Of a stretch of DNA of 47,039 bases, positions 40,566-47,039 are shown in pieces; the stretch's first letter is position 1, and each line of letters opens with the position of its first letter. The DNA lies in assembly GCA_021828155.1 (NCBI GenBank), contig JAKAST010000004.1:1-47039 (forward strand), given 5' to 3'. The notes beneath the pieces are model-generated. The model was given only the letters and a program-made list of their open reading frames with translations. It was not told the origin of the DNA and made no database searches. The stretch is from Microcaldota archaeon (GTDB taxonomy: Archaea; Micrarchaeota; Micrarchaeia; Micrarchaeales; Micrarchaeaceae). A program made the translations under genes and the position numbers.

Positions 40566-41769
40566 TTCCGTAGCCGGTAAGGCGCCATCTCTGCGCCACG
40601 CTTCTCATTACAGCTATCTTTATCCCTTTCTCTGCGCATATTGGGTGGCGCAGCTCGAGCTTCAGCACATTCTTCTTCGCCTGCACTACGTAGCCCACGA
40701 CCGTCAGCGTGCCCACGCTTAGTATTACCGGCTCGTTGTCCGCAAAGCTTCTCTCCGGTATGTCCTTCCTGTTAAGCGTGTTGTAGGTCATGCCCATCGA
40801 GCTCACAACCTCAGGCAGCTTGCCCCTGCGCCCCACAACGTTGCCGACAAGGCCGTCAGCCTTCGTTATCGAGGGATCCATCTCCGTCGAGAGGCCTATC
40901 AGGCCGCCCGGGCCGGCTTCCACAAGCTCCTCTGTGCCGTTGCTTATAGCGTCTACCTTTGTTATGATGGGCTTGTAGACCTCGCGCTTATGTGCGCTGC
41001 TCTTCATGCCCGGCCTTATCTCTATCTCATCGCCCCTCTTTAGCATGCCCCTAACCAACGTGCCACCAATGACGCCGCCCTTGAGCGATCCGATCCTTGC
41101 GCCGGGCTTGTTGACGTCGAACGACCTCGCTATGTACATGAACGGATCCGCATTAGGATCGTGCTTCGGCACCGGCAGCTTGGTTATCATCTCAAGCAGC
41201 ACGTCCACGTTTATGCCCTGGTTTGTCATCACTGGTATGATGGGCGCGTTCTCTATCACGCTGCCCTTGATGAAGTCCTTTATCTGCTTGTAGTGCGCCA
41301 GGGCAGCCTCTTTGCCAACTATGTCGACCTTGCTCTGTATTATTATCGTGTCCTTTACGCCGAGCAGGTTTATGACCATAAGGTGCTCGCGCGTCTGCTG
41401 CATAGGGCAGGGCTCGTTTGCGGCTATTACGAACAGTATAGCGTTTATTATGTTCGCGCCAGCTATGGCCGTAGCCATAAGCGTCTCGTGGCCCGGCGCG
41501 TCGAGTATGGATATGCGCATTACCGGCTTGGCCTCGCCCCCGCACTCGCCGCATTTGTCACCAGTGGTATAGGCCTCGGGGCCGTTGCACTTCTCGCACT
41601 TCCTTATTATGGTGTCGGCGTAGCCCAGCTTTATAGTCATGTTTCGCTTCAGGCTCTCGCTGTGCCTGTCGGTCCAGACGTTCGTCAGCGCCCTCACGAG
41701 CGACGTCTTGCCGTGGTCTATGTGCCCCAGCGTGCCTATGTTGAGCACGCTCTGCTTGAATCCTTCCAT
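40555..41769 (-). CDS. Translation initiation factor aIF2 subunit gamma
   Basis: GTPase core of the aIF2 complex that delivers initiator tRNA-Met to the ribosome, about 404 residues. G1 is GHIDHGKTS, G3 is DAPGHE and G4 is QSKVD. The knuckle CEKC...CGEC binds zinc, as in archaeal members, and two beta-barrels follow. ATG 41769 gives the usual N-terminal length. An in-frame GTG at 41799 overlaps the eS6 stop by four bases (GTGA) and is a plausible coupled start. It is the last gene of the cdc48-rps6e unit. Confidence 0.92.
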   Translation of the reverse strand: MEGFKQSVLNIGTLGHIDHGKTSLVRALTNVWTDRHSESLKRNMTIKLGYADTIIRKCEKCNGPEAYTTGDKCGECGGEAKPVMRISILDAPGHETLMATAIAGANIINAILFVIAANEPCPMQQTREHLMVINLLGVKDTIIIQSKVDIVGKEAALAHYKQIKDFIKGSVIENAPIIPVMTNQGINVDVLLEMITKLPVPKHDPNADPFMYIARSFDVNKPGARIGSLKGGVIGGTLVRGMLKRGDEIEIRPGMKSSAHKREVYKPIITKVDAISNGTEELVEAGPGGLIGLSTEMDPSITKADGLVGNVVGRRGKLPEVVSSMGMTYNTLNRKDIPERSFADNEPVILSVGTLTVVGYVVQAKKNVLKLELRHPICAEKGIKIAVMRSVAQRWRLTGYGIMA

Positions 41770-41795
41770 GAGCGAAATCAGCCTGCTTCTTTGCC

Positions 41796-42215
41796 TCACT
41801 GCTTTGCCTCCTGCGCACTGCCGGCCGCTTTATCCTTGGCGGGCTTCTCCTTCTTCGGCAGTACCTCGTCTATGCTCTTCGCGCCGTACTCCACTATTAC
41901 GGCATTGACCTGCTCAGTGTTCTCGCTTACCGTCGAGCCCGCAACGGTCCTGCGTATCCGTACGCCCTTGTTGCGTCCCGAGCTGCCGGCCGGCCTGAGC
42001 ATTCCCCTCTTCCCCGAACCCTGGAGCGCCGCATCCATCGGGAAGCCGCTCTTGTCCGAGCCTCCGGTTATCTGCAGTTTGTAGCCGCTCAGGCCTATAA
42101 CTGCGCCGTCCACTGCGTCGCCTATCCTGCGGTTCAGAAGCAATGGCTTCATATCCTCGGCTATCTCTGCCTGCGCGCTCCTCCCAGTCTTCTTGTCGGA
42201 ATATACGATCTTCAA
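41796..42215 (-). CDS. rps6e: 30S ribosomal protein eS6
   Basis: A 139-residue small-subunit protein. The eS6 fold starts MKIVYSDKKTGRSAQ and includes the ITGGSDKSGFPMDAALQGSG signature and a basic RKGVRIRRT-like segment (RNKGVRIRRTVAG). A lysine/alanine-rich tail of about 25 residues follows. It lies 8 bp after cdc48 and overlaps or abuts aIF2-gamma; eS6 next to aIF2-gamma is a common archaeal order. Confidence 0.93.
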   Translation of the reverse strand: MKIVYSDKKTGRSAQAEIAEDMKPLLLNRRIGDAVDGAVIGLSGYKLQITGGSDKSGFPMDAALQGSGKRGMLRPAGSSGRNKGVRIRRTVAGSTVSENTEQVNAVIVEYGAKSIDEVLPKKEKPAKDKAAGSAQEAKQ

Positions 42216-42223
42216 ATACCCAC

Positions 42224-44398
42224 CTACCTATACATGTTTTCCGGTTCTTCCTTGAAGCGCCGTATGCGATCGGCCAGCTCCTTCGGCACTGCCGGCCTTA
42301 CCTCACCAAGCGCATAATCGAAGTCTGCCTTCGTTACCTCGACCTTCTTTATGTCGTTGTCTATGTTGCTGCGTATAGCGTTCATGCCCGCCTCTCTGGC
42401 CAGGTTCTCCAGCTCCGCGCCGGTGTAGCCGTCAGTTGCCTTCGCGAGCTCCTCGAGATTGACGTCCTTTGCCAGAGGCATGCGCTTCGTGTGCACCTTC
42501 AGTATGGCTAGCCTCATGCGCGCATCCGGCATCGGTATCTCTATTATCTTGTCGAACCTGCCTGGCCTGAGCAGCGCCGGGTCTATTATGTCGGGCCTGT
42601 TTGTTGCAGCTATGACTATTACGTTCTTGAGCTCCTGCAGCCCGTCCATCTCGGTCAGCAGCGTGTCAACTACGCGCTCCGAGACCAGCGAGTCACCTGA
42701 ATCGCTGCCGCGCGCAAACGCCACGGAATCTATCTCATCTATGAATATTATGCACGGCGAGGCCATCTTGGCCTTCCTGAACACCTCGCGCACGGCCTTC
42801 TCGCTCTCCCCGACATACTTGCTCAGGAACTCCGGCCCCTTTATGGATATGAAATTGGACTCTCGCTCTGTCGCGACCGCCTTGGCAAGCAGCGTTTTGC
42901 CGGTGCCAGGCGCACCCACTAGCAGTACGCCCCTTATCGGCCTTATCCCTATGTGCTCGAATGTCTCCGGCCTCTTTATGGGCAGCTCCACGGCCTCCTT
43001 GAGCTGCTCCTTTATCTCGTCAAGGCCTCCAACGTCGTCCCAGTGCACGTTGGGCCGCTCAACGAACACCTCCCTGAGGGCGCTCGGCTGTATGCTGTTG
43101 AACGCCTCGAGGAAGTCGTTCTTCGTAACCTCAAGACTCATGAGCAGCTCGTTCGGTACCGAGCGCTTGTCTATTATCTTAGGCAGTATGCGCCTGAGCG
43201 TAGACATTGCGGCCTCTCTGGCCAGCGAGGTTATGTCAGCGCCGGTGTAGCCATGCGTCATGTCCGCAAGCTCCTCTATGTTAACGTCCTTCGCGAGCGG
43301 CATGTTCCTGGTGTGTATCTGTATGATCTCCTTCCTGGAGTTGCGGTCAGGCACTCCTATCTCTATCTCCCTGTCGAACCTGCCCGGACGCCTGAGCGCC
43401 GGGTCTATGGCATTGGGCCTGTTGGTCGCGCCTATAACTATTACCTGGCCGCGGGAGTTCATCCCGTCCATGAGTGCTAGCAATTGCGAGACCATGCGGC
43501 GCTCCACCTCGTTGGTTGCCTCTTCGCGCTTCGGCGCTATGGCGTCTATCTCGTCCATGAAGATTATGGTAGGCGCCTTCTCCTTGGCTTCCTCGAACAT
43601 GCCCCTGAGGCGCTCCTCGCTCTCGCCCACGAACTTGCTTACGAGCTCTGGGCCTGATATGTCTATGAAATTGGCGTCGCTCTCGTTAGCGACCGCCTTT
43701 GCAAGCAGCGTCTTGCCGGTGCCAGGTGCACCGTAGAGCAGCACTCCCTTCGGCGGCTCTATGCCCAGCCTCTCGAAGAGCTCTGGGTAGCGTATCGGCA
43801 GCTCCACCATCTCACGTATCTTCTGTATCTCGGTCTTCAGGCCCCCAATGTCCTCGTAGTGCACCTCGCCTATCCTGACGAGCGACTCCGATACCGGCTC
43901 GGTCTTAACTACTACCTCTGTGCCCGGCGTTACCCTGACAACGCCGTGGGGCACGACCTGCGCGACCACGAAGTTGAAGACGTAGCCGAACATTGGCACA
44001 GGCACGACATCGCCCTTCACCAGCGGCTTGTTCTCTAGCTTGCCCTTGGCGTAGCTCGCGAAATCCGGGCTTATGGGTGTGCGTTGGTTCTGTGGGGGCG
44101 CGAGTATTATGCGCTCCGCCTCGCTGACCGTGGCCTTTGTAACGAACGTCTTGTCGCCAATGCCCACGCCGACGTTCTGCCTTATGTAGCCGTCTATGCG
44201 TATGAAGTCAAGCCCTTCGTCCTGCTGGTGGGCCTGCCATACCACGGCCGCGGTGCTCCTGCGCTTGCCCTTTATCTCGATTATGTCGCCCGATATAACG
44301 CCGAGCAGCTTCCTGGCCTTGGAGTCTATTCTGGCTATGCCTCTGCCATCATCAGTAACAAGTGCTCCAGCGACTGTCAGCTCTATGCCATTAACCAT
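42224..44398 (-). CDS. cdc48: CDC48/VAT-type AAA+ ATPase
   Basis: Hexameric unfoldase of 724 residues that extracts and unfolds proteins. The N-terminal double-psi barrel plus CDC48_2 domain (1-180) is followed by two AAA modules, each with Walker A GAPGTGKT and Walker B ([20 protein letters not shown]) and arginine fingers in RRPGRFD/LRPGRFD. The C-terminus is a short helical tail. A TATA-like AGGTATAAAAGGC (about 44467-44479) predicts a leader of about 50 bases. It heads the operon with eS6 and aIF2-gamma. Confidence 0.95.
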   Translation of the reverse strand: MVNGIELTVAGALVTDDGRGIARIDSKARKLLGVISGDIIEIKGKRRSTAAVVWQAHQQDEGLDFIRIDGYIRQNVGVGIGDKTFVTKATVSEAERIILAPPQNQRTPISPDFASYAKGKLENKPLVKGDVVPVPMFGYVFNFVVAQVVPHGVVRVTPGTEVVVKTEPVSESLVRIGEVHYEDIGGLKTEIQKIREMVELPIRYPELFERLGIEPPKGVLLYGAPGTGKTLLAKAVANESDANFIDISGPELVSKFVGESEERLRGMFEEAKEKAPTIIFMDEIDAIAPKREEATNEVERRMVSQLLALMDGMNSRGQVIVIGATNRPNAIDPALRRPGRFDREIEIGVPDRNSRKEIIQIHTRNMPLAKDVNIEELADMTHGYTGADITSLAREAAMSTLRRILPKIIDKRSVPNELLMSLEVTKNDFLEAFNSIQPSALREVFVERPNVHWDDVGGLDEIKEQLKEAVELPIKRPETFEHIGIRPIRGVLLVGAPGTGKTLLAKAVATERESNFISIKGPEFLSKYVGESEKAVREVFRKAKMASPCIIFIDEIDSVAFARGSDSGDSLVSERVVDTLLTEMDGLQELKNVIVIAATNRPDIIDPALLRPGRFDKIIEIPMPDARMRLAILKVHTKRMPLAKDVNLEELAKATDGYTGAELENLAREAGMNAIRSNIDNDIKKVEVTKADFDYALGEVRPAVPKELADRIRRFKEEPENMYR

Positions 44399-44537
44399 CG
44401 GAAACGCCTACAACGCACGGCACCCCAGCGGAATGCACATGCCATCACTCTATTATCCGTAATAGCCTTTTATACCTTATTATTCTTTGCCTGGCACTCC
44501 CTGGGCTCCGCACGGGCCCGGGAGAAAAAGGATTCCT

Positions 44538-44560
44538 AAAATAAATAAAAAAAACACACA
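44538..44560 (-). terminator. T-rich terminator after the acidic microprotein
   Basis: On the minus strand a run of eight T followed by ATTTATTTT lies about 30 bp past the stop codon. Archaeal termination often uses such U-tracts. Confidence 0.5.
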
Positions 44561-44585
44561 CGCTGCCTTGGACAGCTAGGAAATG

Positions 44586-44690
44586 TCAGGAGTCGTCGCC
44601 GTCCCCGTCCATGCCGTCGTCATCGTCGTCGTCTATTTCCTCGTCGTCGTCATCGTCGTCTTCGTCCTTATCGTCGTCTATCTTAGCCAT
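44586..44690 (-). CDS. 34-residue Asp-rich microprotein
   Basis: Begins MAKIDDDKDE and then contains two runs of six aspartates; 20 of 34 residues are Asp and three are Glu, against two Lys. GGTGA lies five bases before the ATG, a TATA box (ACTTTTATATG, about 44740-44750) predicts a leader of about 28 bases, and a T-rich terminator follows. The product would be intrinsically disordered and strongly anionic. It might bind cations or basic proteins (ribosomal proteins, Alba), which is inference. No family recognised. Confidence 0.6.
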   Translation of the reverse strand: MAKIDDDKDEDDDDDDEEIDDDDDDGMDGDGDDS

Positions 44691-44784
44691 TCGTATCACC
44701 CTGCCTTTGGCTGGATAACTCTTTCTATACAGGTAGAAACATATAAAAGTTTATCGCAAAGGTTCGCCTTGCCGACGGCTCAAA

Positions 44785-45035
44785 ACATTTATAAACCTTT
44801 AAGTCGAATACGTTCTGCCGCCTAGGGGGCAATAGACGCCAATGGCGCCTTCCGACGGCATTTATAGATAGAGATAAATATCTGAATGACGGCAATCTGA
44901 AACGAAAGTCCTATTGCTGGCCGCACGCATTGCGACTCAGTCCGGACCGGTCTCCGATGGTAGGTCGAGACTGATTGTTCCGGAGGCAAGGCTAGAAGCA
45001 AAGCATTGGAAAACATTGCGCTAAAAAGTGATACA
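44785..45035 (+). other. Structured leader or small RNA upstream of aEF1A
   Basis: No gene is visible. TATA-like boxes lie at 44785-44797 (CATTTATAAACC) and 44859-44868. Pairings include TGCCG/CGGCA (44816-44860) enclosing CGCC-AAT-GGCG, and TCCGGA/TCCGGA (44941-44984) enclosing GTCTC/GAGAC. Even the second promoter leaves a leader of about 145 bases, long for an archaeal gene. Confidence 0.4.
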
Positions 45036-46316
45036 ATGGCAGAAAAACCACACCTTAATCTGATCTTCATAGGGCACGTGGACCACGGAAAGTCCACTAC
45101 TGTAGGGCGCCTGCTCTACGAGACCGGCGTGATAACGCAGAGAGACATAGACAGGTACAAGGAGATAACGCAGCAGCTCAACAGGCCCACATTCGAGTTT
45201 GCGTTTGTCATGGACCAGCTCAAGGAGGAGCGCGAGCGCGGCATAACCATAGACATCATGCACAGGGACTTCAATACCCCTAAGTACTACTTTACAATAA
45301 TAGATGCTCCCGGCCACAGGGACTTCGTCAAGAACATGATAACTGGCGCTAGCCAGGCCGATGCAGCGGTGCTGGTTGTCAGCGCTGCCGACGGCCCGCA
45401 GGCGCAGACGAGGGAGCACGCGATACTTGCTAACGTACTCGGAATAGGCCAGCTCATAATAGGCATAAACAAGATGGATGCAGCAAACTACGACCAGGCG
45501 AAGTACGAGGCAGCGGCCAAGGCCGTCAAGGACCTGCTCAAGAGCCTCGGCTACAAGAACGTCGATGCAATGAAGGTTGTACCGTACTCCGCGCTTCAGG
45601 GCGACAACATAGCCAAGAAGAGCGACAAGATGGCATGGTACAACGGCCCTACGCTTCTTGAGGCCCTGGACACGCTTACAGTGCCGGCAAAGCCGACTGA
45701 CAAGCCGCTGAGGCTGCCAATCCAGGACGTCTACAGCATATCAGGCTTCGGAACCGTGCCCGTCGGCAGGGTCGAGACTGGAGTCATCAAGCCAGGCGAC
45801 CAGGTCGTGATCATGCCAGGCGGCGTCAGGACCGAGGTCAAGAGCATAGAGATGCACCACCAGCAGCTGCAGAAGGCTGAACCTGGTGACAACATAGGCT
45901 TCAACATCAAGGGCGTGGAGAAGAAGGACATAAAGCGCGGCGACGTGGTCGGCCCGACGAGCAATCCGCCGACAGTTGCGTCTGAATTCACTGCACAGAT
46001 AATAGTGCTCCACCACCAGAACGTCATAGCGAAGGGCTACACCCCGGTGTTCCACATCCACACGGCGCAGCTCGCGTGCACCATCTCAGACATACTCGAG
46101 AAGAAGGACCCCAAGACCGGCCAGACGCTCGAGAAGAATCCCGAGACGATCAAGACTGGCGACATAGCCATCGTGAAGATAAAGCCGACGAAGAACATCT
46201 GCGTGGAGAAGTTCAGCGACTTCCCGCCTCTCGGCAGGTTCGCGATAAGGGACATGGGCGAGACTGTCGGCGCAGGCGTGATACTTGATGTCACGCCCGC
46301 GGTGCAGGCGAAGTGA
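45036..46316 (+). CDS. tuf: Translation elongation factor aEF1A
   Basis: GTPase that delivers aminoacyl-tRNA to the ribosome, 426 residues. G1 is [10 protein letters not shown]3 DAPGHRD and G4 NKMD; the effector segment [10 protein letters not shown] is intact. Domains 2 and 3 are complete, ending in [18 protein letters not shown] lies just before ATG 45036, which matches the family N-terminus ([18 protein letters not shown]); an in-frame start at 45006 is not supported. uS10 follows 18 bp later, the usual archaeal pairing. Confidence 0.96.
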   Translation: MAEKPHLNLIFIGHVDHGKSTTVGRLLYETGVITQRDIDRYKEITQQLNRPTFEFAFVMDQLKEERERGITIDIMHRDFNTPKYYFTIIDAPGHRDFVKNMITGASQADAAVLVVSAADGPQAQTREHAILANVLGIGQLIIGINKMDAANYDQAKYEAAAKAVKDLLKSLGYKNVDAMKVVPYSALQGDNIAKKSDKMAWYNGPTLLEALDTLTVPAKPTDKPLRLPIQDVYSISGFGTVPVGRVETGVIKPGDQVVIMPGGVRTEVKSIEMHHQQLQKAEPGDNIGFNIKGVEKKDIKRGDVVGPTSNPPTVASEFTAQIIVLHHQNVIAKGYTPVFHIHTAQLACTISDILEKKDPKTGQTLEKNPETIKTGDIAIVKIKPTKNICVEKFSDFPPLGRFAIRDMGETVGAGVILDVTPAVQAK

Positions 46317-46334
46317 AACTGGTAGAGTGATGGC

Positions 46335-46643
46335 GTGGCAGGCATAGCAGTTATAAAGCTCTCGAGCATATCGCAGAAGGACGCGGATTCGGTAATGCAG
46401 CAGATAAAGTCTATAGCAACCGCGTCGAGCGTCAAGTTCTCCGGGCCCGTGCCGTTGCCAACCAAGCACATCAGCCACACCACCAGGAAGGCGCCAGGCG
46501 CGGACGGCAGCCACACGTACGAGAAATGGGAGCTCAGGGTGTACAAGCGCCTCATACAGCTTTATGCCAACGACCAGGCGCTCAGGCAGGTGATGCGCAT
46601 ACCTGTGCCTGACACAGTGCAGATAGAGATAAGCCTGAGCTGA
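46335..46643 (+). CDS. rps10: 30S ribosomal protein uS10
   Basis: A 102-residue small-subunit head protein. The PVPLPTKHISHTTRKAPGAD region and the YEKWELRVYKRLIQLYA helix are diagnostic of uS10, and the C-terminus VPDTVQIEISL is typical. The start is GTG 46335 after GTGATG. It is co-transcribed with aEF1A, and a T-rich stretch ends the unit. Confidence 0.96.
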   Translation: MAGIAVIKLSSISQKDADSVMQQIKSIATASSVKFSGPVPLPTKHISHTTRKAPGADGSHTYEKWELRVYKRLIQLYANDQALRQVMRIPVPDTVQIEISLS

Positions 46644-46651
46644 ATAGCGCT

Positions 46652-46705
46652 TCTTTGCCATTTTCTTTTTCTTCTTTTTCTTTTCATACATTTTCTTTTC
46701 ATACA
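46652..46705 (+). terminator. Long T-rich tract after uS10
   Basis: About 50 bases made mostly of T with C interruptions, beginning about 10 bp after the stop codon. This is the U-tract type of archaeal terminator; no hairpin is needed. Confidence 0.6.
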
Positions 46706-46780
46706 AATCCGGGACGCAAACTCCTTTATATAGAAAAGAACAGAAAAAAGTAGCAAAAGTCAATGCCACGGTGGTATATC

Positions 46781-47039
46781 ATGCCTACGCTTAATGAGGT
46801 CGTAGAGGCGCTGAAGCAGTGCAAGGATCCCGAACTCGACGCCAACATAGTTGATCTTGGGCTCATCTACGGGATAAAAATGACTGACGCCGGTGTCAAG
46901 GTCACAATGACCATGACCTCTGCAATGTGCCCGGTAACGTCACTCATACTTGCTGATGCGCAGCTCAGGCTCGAGGCCGTTCCTGGAATAGGGAAGGTGG
47001 AGCTGGAGCTTGTCTGGGACCCGATGTGGAGCCCTGATA
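46781..47039 (+). CDS. MIP18/DUF59-family protein, 3' truncated by the window
   Basis: The visible 86 residues begin MPTLNEVVEALKQCKDPELD and include NIVDLGLIYGI and the TMTSAMCPVTSLI loop with the conserved Cys, which define the DUF59/MIP18 (PaaD/SufT-like) fold. Members help mature iron-sulfur proteins. The final stop is beyond the window. GGTGG precedes ATG 46781; an in-frame ATG at 46763 is possible. A TATA-like CTTTATATAG lies at about 46725-46734. Confidence 0.85.
   Translation, partial: MPTLNEVVEALKQCKDPELDANIVDLGLIYGIKMTDAGVKVTMTMTSAMCPVTSLILADAQLRLEAVPGIGKVELELVWDPMWSPD

Noticed and set aside
44583-44825. Plus-strand 80-codon hydrophobic frame
   Set aside because: It is the complement of the aspartate (GAC/GAT) codon runs of the minus-strand microprotein; valine/isoleucine runs arise automatically. 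No plus-strand promoter or ribosome binding site fits.
1-47039. CRISPR arrays, rRNA genes
   Set aside because: No regularly spaced direct repeats of CRISPR type and no rRNA-like segments were seen on either strand.

Overview
The window is archaeal. It carries archaeal/eukaryotic-type translation and chromatin genes (aEF1A, uS10, aIF2-gamma, eS6, eL40, Alba, CDC48/VAT, Nop5), archaeal DnaG and Hjc, Sec61-beta, six tRNA genes without encoded CCA, GGTGA/GGTG-type ribosome binding sites and TATA boxes about 25 bp before short leaders. Very tight packing, one-base or four-base gene overlaps, a tRNA-Arg with an intron in its T-loop, and many small lineage-restricted proteins suggest a reduced-genome DPANN archaeon, most plausibly of the Micrarchaeota (ARMAN-2-like) group. 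That placement is inference.

Layout. 1-7.1 kb: an Lrp-like regulator, a minus-strand array of four 8-codon Gly-rich micro-ORFs, an HTH regulator with a paired palindromic operator, nop5, glyS-ogg, a radical SAM gene and a DUF1059 gene. 7.1-17.1 kb: tRNA-Leu, an APC permease, a YchF/Obg-like GTPase, Sec61-beta (51 aa), an AbrB-type protein, nnr-argS, intron-containing tRNA-Arg, a thioredoxin-fold membrane protein lacking CxxC, a DUF460 protein and tRNA-Glu. 17.1-18.85 kb: an AT-rich 1.7-kb island bounded by a 13-bp direct repeat at the 3' end of tRNA-Glu, holding three membrane-protein genes and no integrase. 18.85-28.2 kb: stand-alone LigD-type 3'-phosphoesterase, a GT4 glycosyltransferase, tRNA-Thr, trpS, a solitary TnpB element (IS1341-like), CDGSH protein, speH, eL40, small HTH and DUF2666-like genes, an enlarged HMG-CoA synthase, a 45-aa gene, tRNA-Gly and tRNA-Phe. 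28.2-33.4 kb: Hef-like helicase, CPA2 antiporter, hjc, and dnaG with a Gln-rich linker and a structured leader. 33.4-37.7 kb: a PadR-controlled ABC exporter operon with a CARDB-type surface protein. 37.8-47.0 kb: a helical protein, alba, aspS converging on the cdc48-rps6e-aIF2-gamma operon, a 34-aa Asp-rich microprotein, aEF1A-rps10 behind a long structured leader, and a truncated MIP18-family gene.

Functionally most of the window is core information processing (five aminoacyl-tRNA synthetases or their operon partners, translation factors, replication/recombination). The accessory interest lies in four places: the micro-ORF array (1049-1312), the tRNA-Glu mini-island (17097-18851), the TnpB element (about 21810-23140), and the unannotated small genes and structured leaders at 27152-27289, 31651-31869, 44586-44690 and 44816-45035.
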